Source of the DNA: Afipia carboxidovorans OM5
GTDB lineage: Bacteria; Pseudomonadota; Alphaproteobacteria; Rhizobiales; Xanthobacteraceae
Length of the DNA stretch: 64,000 nt
Direction: 5' to 3'
NCBI RefSeq assembly: GCF_000218565.1
Contig: NC_015684.1
Coordinates: 2,914,001-2,978,000, forward strand
The notes under the pieces were generated by a model that had not been told where the DNA came from, made no database searches, and saw only the letters and a program-made list of their open reading frames with translations. Shown one piece after another: positions 41,545 to 50,494 of the stretch (the first letter of the stretch is position 1; each line of letters starts with the position of its first letter). Both the position numbers and the translations under genes were made by a program.

Positions 41545-43169
41545 ACAGCATCGCGCATCACCTGATGATTGCACCGATCGCGTTGCCGCTGGTCGCCGGC
41601 GCGATCATGCTGGCTCTTGGCGGTGACCGCCGTACCCTCAACGCCTCGCTCAACGTCATCACCACTATCGCGCTGGTCGCAATTGCGATCACGTTACTCT
41701 GCGCAGCCGATGCCTCGCCGCTTGGTATTTCCGGTGTGTATCGTCTCGGCAACTGGCCTGCACCGTTCGCCATTGTGCTGGTATTCGACCGGCTATCCGC
41801 CGCCATGCTGTTGCTCACCAGCATTCTCGCTTTGGCAACCCTGGTGTTTGCGCTCGCACGCTGGCATCGCGTGGGCGTCCATTTCCATCCGCTGTTTCAG
41901 CTCCTGTTGATGGGCCTCAACGGGGCTTTTCTCACCGGCGACCTTTTCAATCTCTTCGTCTTTTTCGAAGTTCTGCTTGCAGCCTCTTACGGCCTCGCGC
42001 TGCATGGCTCAGGATCGACCCGCGTTACCGCGGGGATGCATTACATTATCGTCAACCTGGTGGCGTCGCTGCTGTTTCTGGTCGGCGTCAGCCTGATTTA
42101 TAGCGTCACCGGCACACTCAACATGGCCGATCTCGCAGCACGGATTCCCACTATCCGCGCCGAAGATCGCGCGCTGCTGGAAGCCGGCGCCGGGGTGCTC
42201 GGCATCGCCTTCCTGACAAAAGCAGGCATGTGGCCGATGTGCTTCTGGCTTCCCGGCACCTACGCAGCAGCACCGGCGCCAGTGGCCTCGCTGTTTGCTA
42301 TCCTGACGAAGGTGGGTGTCTATATCGTTCTTCGGCTCTCGCTGCTCCTGTTCGGGGATCACGCCGGAGAATCGGCTCATTTCGGCGGAGAATTGTTGCT
42401 TGTCGGCGGAATGGCAACGATTGCCTTCGGCACGATCGGCACGCTCGCCTCGCAGGAAATGGCGCGCCTCGCTTCTTACTCAGTCCTCATATCCTCGGGT
42501 ACGATCTTGGCCGCCGTCGGCATGGGGCAGATCGGCGTGACAAGCGGCGCCCTTTATTATCTGGTGAGTTCGACGCTCGGCCTCGCCGCCTTCTTCCTTC
42601 TCATCGAACTGGCCGAGCGGGGGCGTGAGCCCGGCGCTGACGTTCTTGCCGTCACGCGAGAACTTTACGGCGAGGAAACCGAACTCGAGGATGCGGAAGA
42701 AACGCAGGAAGTCGGCATCGCGATCCCGGCCAGCATGGCCCTGATAGGGGGCACTTTCATCTGCTGCGCTCTCGTGATTTCCGGATTACCGCCACTGTCG
42801 GGATTCATTGGGAAGTTCGCGCTGCTGACGGCTGCATTGAATTCGCAAGCTGGCGCTGTCCCCGTCGCCGGTTGGGCATTCCTCGGCATCCTGATCGTAT
42901 CCGGTTTCGCAACGCTGATCGCCACGACCCGCGCTGGAATCAATACGTTCTGGGCCTCACCGGACGCCACCGCCCCGCGCGTGCGCCTGATCGAGATTGC
43001 GCCTGTGGTTGTTCTCATCCTTCTCTGCGCCGCCCTCACGATCCAGGCCGGGCCGACCATGCGGTTCATGCAGGTGACGGCGGAATCGCTGCATATGCCC
43101 CACGACTATGTGAATAATGTTCTCGGCAGGACAAGCACGCCTTCGGAGCTCCGGAGGGCTGAGCGATGA
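41541..43169 (+). CDS. mrpD: Mrp antiporter subunit D (NuoN/M-like)
   Basis: 542-residue membrane protein with about 14 helices; the antiporter-like domain contains LTGDLFNLFVFFEVLLAASYGLALHG and AFLTKAGMWPMCFWLPGTYAAAPAPVASLFAILTKVGVYIVLR, with the helix-break lysines of the proton channel. An acidic loop (GEETELEDAEETQE, about 377-390) interrupts the later helices. Overlaps mrpC and mrpE by four bases each. Confidence 0.94.
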   Translation: MNSIAHHLMIAPIALPLVAGAIMLALGGDRRTLNASLNVITTIALVAIAITLLCAADASPLGISGVYRLGNWPAPFAIVLVFDRLSAAMLLLTSILALATLVFALARWHRVGVHFHPLFQLLLMGLNGAFLTGDLFNLFVFFEVLLAASYGLALHGSGSTRVTAGMHYIIVNLVASLLFLVGVSLIYSVTGTLNMADLAARIPTIRAEDRALLEAGAGVLGIAFLTKAGMWPMCFWLPGTYAAAPAPVASLFAILTKVGVYIVLRLSLLLFGDHAGESAHFGGELLLVGGMATIAFGTIGTLASQEMARLASYSVLISSGTILAAVGMGQIGVTSGALYYLVSSTLGLAAFFLLIELAERGREPGADVLAVTRELYGEETELEDAEETQEVGIAIPASMALIGGTFICCALVISGLPPLSGFIGKFALLTAALNSQAGAVPVAGWAFLGILIVSGFATLIATTRAGINTFWASPDATAPRVRLIEIAPVVVLILLCAALTIQAGPTMRFMQVTAESLHMPHDYVNNVLGRTSTPSELRRAER

Positions 43170-43651
43170 AGGTCCTTCCTTATCCGATCGCGAGCGCAAG
43201 CCTCCTCGGGTTCTGGCTGCTGATCAACCAGTCGCTATCACTGGGTCAATTTCTGCTCGGCGCGGGCGTGGGACTCGTTGGCGGATGGGCATTCGCAGCG
43301 CTGGAGCTTCCGAAACTCCGTCTACGGCGGCCTTTCACGATTCTGCGTCTGGCTACGATGGTTTTCACGGATATCGTGAAATCCAATATCGCAGTTGCGA
43401 AAATTATTCTCGGTTTCGGCTCAAGGGAGCGGAGTCCGGGGTTTGTCGAAATCCCTTTGGAGCTTCGCGACCCTTACGGCCTCGCTGCCCTTGCGTGCAT
43501 TATCACCTCAACCCCCGGAACGCTGTGGGTGAAGTTCGACGAGCCGACCGGCACCCTGACCATCCATGTCCTCGATCTGATCGACAGGACTGAATGGATT
43601 CGCACCATCAAGAGTCGTTATGAGCGGCCACTCATGGAGATATTCGCATGA
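43166..43651 (+). CDS. mrpE: Mrp antiporter subunit E
   Basis: 161 residues with two or three membrane segments near the N-terminus (ASLLGFWLLINQSLSLGQFLLGAGVGLVGGWAFA) and a soluble C-terminal half that carries YGLAALACIITSTPGTLWVKFD and LDLIDRTEWIRTIKSRYERPLMEIF, typical for MrpE. Overlaps mrpD and mrpF by four bases. Confidence 0.93.
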   Translation: MKVLPYPIASASLLGFWLLINQSLSLGQFLLGAGVGLVGGWAFAALELPKLRLRRPFTILRLATMVFTDIVKSNIAVAKIILGFGSRERSPGFVEIPLELRDPYGLAALACIITSTPGTLWVKFDEPTGTLTIHVLDLIDRTEWIRTIKSRYERPLMEIFA

Positions 43652-43926
43652 GCGCAGTTCTCCCCTGGTCAATCCTGATTGCGCAGATCCTGCTAGGCGG
43701 CGCCATGACGTTTGCCGCGTATCGCATTCTGCGCGGCCCGCGCGCGCAGGACAGGGTTCTGGGATTCGACACTCTTTATGTGAACTCGATGCTGATGCTT
43801 CTCACGTTCGGTATCAAATCGGGCTCCACCCTTTATTTCGAGGTTGCCCTCATCATTGCTCTCCTCGGCTTCGTGAGCAGCGTTGCGCTCGCCAAATTCC
43901 TGCTTCGTGGCGAGGTCATCGAATGA
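43648..43926 (+). CDS. mrpF: Mrp antiporter subunit F
   Basis: 92 residues with three membrane helices; AAYRILRGPRAQDRVLGFDTLYVNSMLMLLTFGI is the MrpF signature. Part of the overlapping mrpAB-C-D-E-F-G set. Confidence 0.93.
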   Translation: MSAVLPWSILIAQILLGGAMTFAAYRILRGPRAQDRVLGFDTLYVNSMLMLLTFGIKSGSTLYFEVALIIALLGFVSSVALAKFLLRGEVIE

Positions 43927-44285
43927 ACGAGATCGAAATTCCAGCGATTGCGACAATCTTCACGTCCGCGTTCCTCATCATTGGCGCCGCACTCACTTTT
44001 ATTGGCTCGCTGGGGCTACTTCGACTCAAGAAGTTCTATGAAAAGGTTCATGCTCCCACGCTTGGAACGACACTCGGCGCCGGGTTTATAGCGACGTCAT
44101 CGATGATTTATTTCTCAACTCTCGCAAGCCGGCCTGCCTTTCACGAGCTTCTTATCGTAGCGTTCGTAACCATCACCACACCGATCACGCTGATGGTCTT
44201 GGTCCGCGCAGCCGTATTTCGCGACGAGTTGGAGAGTAATGAAACGGCTTCAAGTAGCCCGGAAAGTGAGCAGCTTTCACGCTGA
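43923..44285 (+). CDS. mrpG: Mrp antiporter subunit G
   Basis: 120 residues with three membrane helices; FIGSLGLLRLKKFYEKVHAPTLGTTLGAGFI matches the MrpG family. Start at 43923 overlaps the mrpF stop by four bases. The C-terminal end is Ser/Glu-rich. An open frame upstream to 43620 is the continuation of an unrelated reading frame. Confidence 0.93.
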   Translation: MNEIEIPAIATIFTSAFLIIGAALTFIGSLGLLRLKKFYEKVHAPTLGTTLGAGFIATSSMIYFSTLASRPAFHELLIVAFVTITTPITLMVLVRAAVFRDELESNETASSSPESEQLSR

Positions 44286-44397
44286 GCAGGCGCGCTGAAA
44301 CGCTCGCGATTTTTGGCCCCATCCCTTTTTATCGCTAATCACTATATTTGTAGTGAGGATGCGGAATTACGCTCGCGCGCAAACGAAGGGATGCAGC

Positions 44398-45261
44398 ATG
44401 AAGATTCTTGCAGCCACGGATTTCTCAACGCGGTCCAACCGTGCGCTGAGGCAGGCGGCATTGCTGGCGCAGCAAGACGGCGCGACCTTGTTCATGGTTC
44501 ATGTCGTCGATGACGATCAGCCGGGTGATCTGGTTCGCATGGAGCAGCGGGAAGCCGAGCGGATCATGCTCGAACAAATGAGCGCGATGCCGGAAGTTCG
44601 CCGCACACAGTCTCGCCCTATGGTGATCGCGGGCGATCCGTTCGATGGCATTCTTCGCGCGGCGGCTGATATTCATCCGGATCTCATTGTCATGGGGGCC
44701 CATCGCAAGCAACTCCTGCTCGACGTTTTTACCGGAACAACGATTGAACGCGTAATCCGCAAGGGAACAGTCCCGGTCCTGATGGTCAATCGCGAAGCAC
44801 AACGGAAGTATGAACGCGTTCTTGTGCCAACCGATATGTCAGATATCTCGGCGAATGCCCTCCGCACGGCCCTATCAATCGGCTTAGCTGACAGTGCTGC
44901 CACGATGCTTCTTCACGCATTTACAGCCTTGGCCAAGGGCAAAATGCTGGGCGCCGGCCTGGATCAGGCCAGCATCGACAGCTACGTCGAGAGCGAGCGT
45001 CAGCGAGCCAGCGATGAACTGGCAGCCTTTCTCGTCGCGAACGACCTGCAGCATGCACGGTGGCTGCTTCGCGTCGAGGAAGGCGCCCCGATGGAAACCA
45101 TTTCCCGCGCGGTGATGGAGACTCAGTCCGACCTAGTGATTATGGGCATACAGAGTCGCTCCAGTATCCTCAAAGCGCTGATCGGAAGCGTTACAGAAGA
45201 CGCGTTGCGATCGCTCAACGTCGATGTCCTCGTCGTTCCCGCTGCCAAGTGCGAATCCTAG
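44398..45261 (+). CDS. Tandem universal stress protein (two UspA domains)
   Basis: 287 residues with two Usp domains in tandem: the first begins MKILAATDFSTRSNRALRQAALLA and has the ATP-loop-like VMGAHRKQLLLDVFTGTTIERVI; the second begins RVLVPTDMSDISANALRTALSI and has VIMGIQSRSSILKALIGSVTEDALRSLNVDVLVVP. G-2x-G-9x-G(S/T) ATP motifs are only partly kept. It sits 112 bases after mrpG; a shared role in pH or ion stress is plausible but unproved. Confidence 0.9.
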   Translation: MKILAATDFSTRSNRALRQAALLAQQDGATLFMVHVVDDDQPGDLVRMEQREAERIMLEQMSAMPEVRRTQSRPMVIAGDPFDGILRAAADIHPDLIVMGAHRKQLLLDVFTGTTIERVIRKGTVPVLMVNREAQRKYERVLVPTDMSDISANALRTALSIGLADSAATMLLHAFTALAKGKMLGAGLDQASIDSYVESERQRASDELAAFLVANDLQHARWLLRVEEGAPMETISRAVMETQSDLVIMGIQSRSSILKALIGSVTEDALRSLNVDVLVVPAAKCES

Positions 45262-45264
45262 CAC

Positions 45265-45930
45265 TCACCGATCAGCCGCATCGAGACCCATCTGCCAGAA
45301 GTCCGCTTCGAGCCGCGACGCCTTGCCGAACAGCGTGGCAAGCTCATCAAAGCGCCGCTCGGTCATCGCTCGCGCGGCAAGATCGTCGAGATGCCGACGT
45401 GCGCTGACTGCAAGCTCCTGATAGGCCTCGCCCGCATATTCACCGATCCATTCGCGATAGGGATGGTTGCCGAGCGCGTCGATTCCGTTCGGTGCCAGAT
45501 TGCGGCCAATCTCGGCGTAGCCGATCACGCAGGGAGCGAGCGCGACATGCAGATCGAGCAGATCGCCTGCGGCGCCACAGTCCAGCACGAAGCGAGTGTA
45601 AGCGACGGTCGCCTGATGTTCGGGCGCGGCCTCGATGTTGGCCGGTGAAAGCCCCCAGCGGCCGCATAGCCGTACATGCAGATCCATTTCACCGAGGATG
45701 GCAGCAAGCCCCGCCTGCGCCGCCTTCATGTCAGCCAGCGTGCGGCTCTTGTAGGTCGCCAACGCATACGCACGGGCAAACTGGATCAAAAACAGGTAGT
45801 CCTGCACGAGATAGGTCCGGAATGCGGCCTGCGGCAGCGTGCCCGCCTCCAGCTGGCGTACGAAATCGTGGTCGACATAGCTCTGCCAGTCAGCGGCAGC
45901 CTCTGTCTTCAAACGCTCGAAGACATCCAT
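45265..45930 (-). CDS. tenA: Aminopyrimidine aminohydrolase / thiaminase II TenA
   Basis: 221-residue all-helical enzyme of the thiamine salvage pathway: it hydrolyses 4-amino-5-aminomethyl-2-methylpyrimidine to the hydroxymethyl form. Recognisable stretches are FRTYLVQDYLFLIQFARAYALATYKS, the catalytic Cys region VLDCGAAGDLLDLHVALAPCVIGYAEIG, and YREWIGEYAGEAYQELAV. The ATG at 45930 has AGGGA seven bases upstream; one two codons earlier (45936) is too close to it. No thiamine riboswitch could be shown upstream (see rejected items). Confidence 0.9.
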   Translation of the reverse strand: MDVFERLKTEAAADWQSYVDHDFVRQLEAGTLPQAAFRTYLVQDYLFLIQFARAYALATYKSRTLADMKAAQAGLAAILGEMDLHVRLCGRWGLSPANIEAAPEHQATVAYTRFVLDCGAAGDLLDLHVALAPCVIGYAEIGRNLAPNGIDALGNHPYREWIGEYAGEAYQELAVSARRHLDDLAARAMTERRFDELATLFGKASRLEADFWQMGLDAADR

Positions 45931-46183
45931 CGTCATTCCCTAATCCCCGCTACCCGATCTGTTTAACGGCACCTCTGTCAGCACTCCTTCACCCGTCGAA
46001 CTCTCAGGAGATGGCCGCAGATACCGAGAACACTTTTCCCTTCACTGTCAAATTACTGGAATATTCTTCTCGATTCTGGACAAGACGTACAATTTCTCTC
46101 TTAATTTCAGTGGCTTATGGACCAAACCGCAATGCATGCATAAACAATGGGAGCATTCCCATAATAATGGCTCGCGGATCGTC

Positions 46184-47233
46184 ATGATCGACCTCTCGGT
46201 GGCTTCCGGCTTTGTGATCGGACTCGTCTTTGGCGCCGTCGACCTGCTCAGCGGCTTTTGCCTGATGAGCAGCTTGCGCGATATGTGGACTAAAAGCGAC
46301 ACCCGCAAAATCCGCAGCTTCGCCACCGCGATCGCCATTGCGATTATCGGAACGCAAATTCTTGCAGGCAGCGGCCTCGTCAACATCAGCACGTCGATCT
46401 ATCTACAGCCTTCGTTCTCCGCGCCGCTGATCTTCTTCGGAGGCCTGTTGTTCGGCCTCGGCATGGTGCTCGCCAACGGCTGCGCCTCGCGCGCTCTGGT
46501 GTTGCTCGGCAAGGGAAACCTGCGTTCCCTCGTCGTCATCACGATCATCGGGATCACCGCACAGATGACGCTGAAAGGCTTGATCGCGCCCGCACGCATT
46601 GCCTTTCTTGACTGGACGAGAACCACACCTACTGCCGTATCCGCCCCTGCCCTTCTCTCAACGATGGGCCTTGACGACACCGCGGCGCGCCTGATCGCAA
46701 CGTTGATCGCGAGCAGCGCACTGTTGATCTACGCATTCTCCGACAAGCAATTCCGTCGCGCCTACGGCCAGATTGCTGCGGGCGTCATCATCGGCCTGCT
46801 GGTGGTTGCCGGCTGGGTGGCAACAGGATGGCTCGCAGCAGACGACTTCAATCCGATTCCCGTTGCGTCTCTTACATTCGTGTCGCCGCTTGCGGACTCG
46901 GTGCAGTACACCATGCTCTCCACTGGTCTGACGCTGAACTTCGGCATCGCGCTCGTCGCTGGTGTGCTGATCGGAAGTCTCGTGACCGCAACGCTGACCG
47001 GGCGCTTCGAGCTTGAGGGTTACACCTCTGTGACTCACACCGGCCGTTCGATGGCAGGTGCAGCTTTCATGGGAATTGGCGGCGCCATGGCCTACGGCTG
47101 CTCGATCGGTCAGGGCCTGACCGGCGTCTCGACGCTGGCGATGCCTTCGTTCATTGCCCTCATCGGCATCCTCTGCGGCGCTGCATTTGCCATCCACAGC
47201 AGGACCCGGCTGCTGGCGTTCGCATTTCGCTGA
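46184..47233 (+). CDS. YeeE/YedE (SoxT/TsuA-like) membrane transporter
   Basis: 349-residue protein with about ten hydrophobic segments of the YeeE/YedE family. Two repeats carry conserved Cys motifs: MVLANGCASRALVLLG in the first half and MAYGCSIGQGLTGVSTLAMPSF in the second. Members such as TsuA and SoxT move thiosulfate or related sulfur compounds. It converges with the sox operon, ending 30 bases before the operon's last gene, so a thiosulfate-uptake role is plausible, but distance and orientation do not prove it. The ATG at 46184 is preferred over one at 46136; ribosome sites are weak for both. Confidence 0.8.
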   Translation: MIDLSVASGFVIGLVFGAVDLLSGFCLMSSLRDMWTKSDTRKIRSFATAIAIAIIGTQILAGSGLVNISTSIYLQPSFSAPLIFFGGLLFGLGMVLANGCASRALVLLGKGNLRSLVVITIIGITAQMTLKGLIAPARIAFLDWTRTTPTAVSAPALLSTMGLDDTAARLIATLIASSALLIYAFSDKQFRRAYGQIAAGVIIGLLVVAGWVATGWLAADDFNPIPVASLTFVSPLADSVQYTMLSTGLTLNFGIALVAGVLIGSLVTATLTGRFELEGYTSVTHTGRSMAGAAFMGIGGAMAYGCSIGQGLTGVSTLAMPSFIALIGILCGAAFAIHSRTRLLAFAFR

Positions 47234-47262
47234 CGCAAGGCTTTAGCGCCGCCTTTCAGGCT

Positions 47263-47766
47263 TTAGAAATCCAGCTTGTCGCGGATTGCATCGATCCCGG
47301 CGCGCGCGCATTTCTCGTCCTTGTCGCCGCCCGGCGCACCCGAGACACCGATAGCTCCCAGAAGCGTATCCGCTGTTTCAATCTTCAATCCGCCGCCCAG
47401 CATCGTCACCCGCGGCAGATCCGCGAGGCGCGGATCGAGCGTGCCGTTCTTGATCGACGATACGAGTTGCGAAGTATCGTTGCGGAAGCCGATTGCGGTC
47501 CAAGCCTTGTTGATCGCAGTCGTGTTGGCCGGAAGCCCGGTATAGCGGTCGCGTAGCAGGACCTGCGTCTCACCGAACCGGTCGAGCACCGCCACAGAGA
47601 CCTGATAGCCATCCGCGCGGCACTGCTGAAGCGCCGCGCGGGCGGCTTCCAGCGCCACATCGACCGTCAGCGACTTGTAGGTCACGGTCGCCTCTTCCGC
47701 ATGGGCGGATGAGACCACCGCAACGCAGGAGAGGGCACACAGCAGGCTTCGCGAAACAATACGCAT
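47263..47766 (-). CDS. Secreted DUF336 (GlcG/HbpS-like heme-binding) protein, end of sox operon
   Basis: 167 residues with a signal peptide (MRIVSRSLLCALSCVAVVSSAHAEE). The mature part is the HbpS/GlcG domain (about 45-165): LTVDVALEAARAALQQCRADGYQVSVAVLDRFGETQVLLRDRYTGL...GGGLKIETADTLLGAIGVSGAPGGDKDEKCARAGID. The C-terminal GGLKIETADTLLGAIGVSG is conserved in HbpS-like proteins that bind heme. It is the last gene of the sox operon; a role as a heme chaperone for SoxX/A/D cytochromes is only a guess. ATG at 47766 sits seven to nine bases after GAGG. Confidence 0.85.
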   Translation of the reverse strand: MRIVSRSLLCALSCVAVVSSAHAEEATVTYKSLTVDVALEAARAALQQCRADGYQVSVAVLDRFGETQVLLRDRYTGLPANTTAINKAWTAIGFRNDTSQLVSSIKNGTLDPRLADLPRVTMLGGGLKIETADTLLGAIGVSGAPGGDKDEKCARAGIDAIRDKLDF

Positions 47767-47790
47767 TTCAACCACCTCGTTTGAAGAGCG

Positions 47791-48243
47791 CTACGGCTTG
47801 ACGTAGCTCCAGCCCTGTTCCTGCAACTCACTCAGCCGCACCACGCCGGAGGGAACGAGACTCGCCTGCGATACGATCGCGATTGGATGCCCTTCCTTCT
47901 TTTCCATGCCTTGCTTCGTGTTGTTGCAGGCAGAAAACGCCACCTTGGAAGGAAATGCCATTTCGGAAATCTGCTTCAGGCGGCCCTTCACCGGGGACGT
48001 ATCCTCCCGATACATGTTGAGCCCCGGCCCATAGGCTACGACCTCGACCTGCACCGTCTCGCCCTTATCACGATAGAATTGCATGATGTTGGTGACATTA
48101 TTGAGCGCCAGATTCATTGTGGCAGCATCGTTCTGATCGACCTGAATGACGATACGATGCGGTTTGGCATCAGCCGCATGTGCGGCGGAGGATATAGAAA
48201 GTGCGATCGCAAAGACCGCAGCCAGCTTCCAGAAAATCCGCAT
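47791..48243 (-). CDS. Secreted DsrE-like protein B in sox operon
   Basis: 150 residues with a signal peptide (RIFWKLAAVFAIALSISSAAHA). The mature domain is DsrE-fold-like: HRIVIQVDQNDAATMNLALNNVTNIMQFYRDKGETVQVEVVAYGPGLNMYRED, and has one Cys at SACNNTKQGMEKKEGH. Family members in the cytoplasm carry persulfide on Cys; the periplasmic location here suggests a sulfur carrier or trap in the Sox pathway, inferred. It follows the partner DsrE-like gene by 12 bases. Confidence 0.82.
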   Translation of the reverse strand: MRIFWKLAAVFAIALSISSAAHAADAKPHRIVIQVDQNDAATMNLALNNVTNIMQFYRDKGETVQVEVVAYGPGLNMYREDTSPVKGRLKQISEMAFPSKVAFSACNNTKQGMEKKEGHPIAIVSQASLVPSGVVRLSELQEQGWSYVKP

Positions 48244-48255
48244 ATCGGGACCTCC

Positions 48256-48735
48256 TCAGGGACGAACGAGGGTATAGTTTTTCTCTGTGAGAGAAAGAAT
48301 GTACGGCACGCCTGCCGGCACAAGTTTGGCCTTGGGGTTCATCTCCGGCCGCTTCCCCGTTGTGCGCTCCATCGTCTCGAGCGTGTAGCCGCAGATATTG
48401 AATGTCACACCTTGCGCAATGAGGCTGTCGATCTGCTGCCGTCGTGGATTATCGGCCTTCAACAGATCGATGCCGGGGCCGAATGCCACCACTTGGACGT
48501 CAACCGTGTCCGGCCCATACACCTCCAGAAGCTTGTACGAGATGCTGACGATCAGCCCCTCTTTCGCCGGGTCATTGTCCGATATCTGCAAAATGACGCG
48601 GTGCTCGACGAAGGGGCGCTCAATTGGCGCGGCATCCGTCTTGGCGTCCTGGGCATAGGCCAGGCCACCTCCGGCCACCGACACGCCCCAGACAAGAGCG
48701 GCTAGAAAAAAAGAAAATCCGCTCCGCTGTTTCAT
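48256..48735 (-). CDS. Secreted DsrE-like protein A in sox operon
   Basis: 159 residues, signal peptide (KQRSGFSFFLAALVWGVSVAGGGLAYAQ). The mature domain reads HRVILQISDNDPAKEGLIVSISYKLLEVYGPDTVDVQVVAFGPGIDLLKADN, then FNICGYTLETMERTTGKRPEM with one Cys. The protein resembles its neighbour throughout (same fold, same Cys region), suggesting a hetero- or homo-oligomer pair. It starts four bases inside the soxB stop (ATGA), so it is translationally coupled to soxB. Confidence 0.82.
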   Translation of the reverse strand: MKQRSGFSFFLAALVWGVSVAGGGLAYAQDAKTDAAPIERPFVEHRVILQISDNDPAKEGLIVSISYKLLEVYGPDTVDVQVVAFGPGIDLLKADNPRRQQIDSLIAQGVTFNICGYTLETMERTTGKRPEMNPKAKLVPAGVPYILSLTEKNYTLVRP

Positions 48736-50477
48736 GCCTGGCCTGCGAATCCCGGATTGTCATCCACGCCGACGATCGTCACCTGCGAACCGGATGACTT
48801 CGGCTTCGATTTTCCGTCGCGCAGATAATTCGTAACGGTTTCCCAAACCGGCGTGCCCTTTTGTTCATTCACAGACGCCCAGCCTGCGACTTTATACGAC
48901 TTGGCCGGATCGATCGCTACGTCACCAAGTTTCATGTCGGAGATCCGGCGCCCCGCCGTCTCATTCGGCGCGCAACGATAGGACATGCCGCCAATGCGTA
49001 CCATGTCGCCACCTTGCTGATAGTACGGATCGAGATTGAACAGGTTGTCGCAAATATCCTCAAGAACAGTCTTGATCTGCTCGCCGCTCATCGGCTGCAC
49101 ATAGACTTCGGGATACGTCATTGCGGTCTGCGACAAGATATCGTCCATCGTGATCGGCTGCCCGCTCAACACCGTCGTACCCCAGCGGAAGCCGGGCGAT
49201 AGCGCAATTTCGGCATCGAGTTGATGACGCAGGGCGTCGCAGATCATCTCGTCCATGGTGCCGTTGAAATTTCCGCGACGATAGAGAAGCCGGTCGGCGC
49301 TGGCCACTGTCTCATCCAGCATCTTCGCATGCGGCGCGCGAAGCTTCTCCACCAATGCCGCCATTTCGGCATCGGCCTTGAGCTCATCGCTGAAGACGGG
49401 AAGCAGCCGATAGGCGACGTTCTTGACCGCGCCCTTGCCAAGCTCGAGATCAAGCACGCCAAGGTATTTTCCGTTGGAGCCTGCATTGGTGACAAGCGTC
49501 TTTCCGCCGGCATTGGCGACGCTGACAGGCTGCGGCACGGCATCATGGGTATGCCCGCCAAGAATGACATCGATACCCGTGACGCGGCTTGCCATCTTGA
49601 GATCGACATCCATGCCGTTGTGCGAGAGCACCACCACGGCATCGACCTTCTCGGTGCTGCGCAGGTGATCGACGATTTTCTGCATCTCGTCATCGCGGAT
49701 GCCGAACGTCCAGTCTGGCGTGAAGCGTTTCGGATGAGCGATCGGCACATAGGGAAAAGCCTGACCGATGATTCCGATCCGATGATCGCCCATTTCCTTG
49801 ATGATGTAGGGCTTGAACACTCGGCCGGTGTCTCGATCGAACGCCTTCGCGTCGTTGAAAGCAGCTTCCTCCGTCAGAAAAACATTCTGCGCGATGAACT
49901 CGCCCTTGAAGTCAGCGAGATTCTTGCGGAGCGTCTCCTCACCATAGGTGAACTCCCAATGGCCGGTCATCGCATCGATACCGAGCAGGTTCGCCGCCTG
50001 CACCATATCTGCGCCGCGATAAAGGTTGGAGAGACTGGAGCCCTGCCACAAATCGCCGCCATCCAGCAGGATGGACTGTCCATCCGGCACAGCGCTCCGC
50101 AGCATCTTTACCAACGTCCGCAAATACGCAAAGCCACCCATCTTTCCATAGCGTTTGGCGGCGCTCTCAAAATCGAGAAACGTGAACGCATAGGCTTCCG
50201 GCGTGCCCAGCTTCATTCCGAATTTCTGGAGGAAGTGCTCGCCGACCAGATGCGGCGGATGCCCCTTCATCTGGCCGACGCCGATATTGACGCTCGGCTC
50301 GCGAAAGAACACCGGATTCAATTGCGCATGCGTGTCCGTCATATGGAGCACCCGCGCGTTTCCGGTCGGCTTGAAATCGTACAGCGCTTCACCAGCCGCG
50401 CGGCCGGAACGCGGCAGCGACAGGATGGCCGGGATCGCCACCGCAAGCTTCAGAGTTTCTCGTCGGTGGATCAGCAT
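48732..50477 (-). CDS. soxB: Thiosulfohydrolase SoxB
   Basis: 581-residue periplasmic enzyme that hydrolyses the terminal sulfonate of SoxY-Cys-S-SO3 to sulfate. An N-terminal Tat-type signal (MLIHRRETLKLAVAI...) precedes a calcineurin-like phosphoesterase part with metal motifs MTDTHAQLNP, LDGGDLWQGSS, GHWEFTYG, LSHNGMDVDL and GGHTHDAVP, and a 5'-nucleotidase C-terminal domain (CDNLFNLDPYYQQGGDMVRIGGMSYRC). The manganese pair is bound by these His/Asp residues. The ATG at 50477 is preferred over the upstream TTG. It is coupled to the DsrE-like gene downstream. Confidence 0.95.
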   Translation of the reverse strand: MLIHRRETLKLAVAIPAILSLPRSGRAAGEALYDFKPTGNARVLHMTDTHAQLNPVFFREPSVNIGVGQMKGHPPHLVGEHFLQKFGMKLGTPEAYAFTFLDFESAAKRYGKMGGFAYLRTLVKMLRSAVPDGQSILLDGGDLWQGSSLSNLYRGADMVQAANLLGIDAMTGHWEFTYGEETLRKNLADFKGEFIAQNVFLTEEAAFNDAKAFDRDTGRVFKPYIIKEMGDHRIGIIGQAFPYVPIAHPKRFTPDWTFGIRDDEMQKIVDHLRSTEKVDAVVVLSHNGMDVDLKMASRVTGIDVILGGHTHDAVPQPVSVANAGGKTLVTNAGSNGKYLGVLDLELGKGAVKNVAYRLLPVFSDELKADAEMAALVEKLRAPHAKMLDETVASADRLLYRRGNFNGTMDEMICDALRHQLDAEIALSPGFRWGTTVLSGQPITMDDILSQTAMTYPEVYVQPMSGEQIKTVLEDICDNLFNLDPYYQQGGDMVRIGGMSYRCAPNETAGRRISDMKLGDVAIDPAKSYKVAGWASVNEQKGTPVWETVTNYLRDGKSKPKSSGSQVTIVGVDDNPGFAGQA

Positions 50478-50494
50478 CTGTTTTCTCAAGCCCG

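Noticed and set aside
45937..46060. Possible thiamine (TPP) riboswitch upstream of tenA
   Set aside because: Fragments like CTGAGAG, and ACCCGTCGAAC on the other strand, look similar to parts of the motif, but the complete order of conserved elements is not found on either strand, so I treat the matches as chance.
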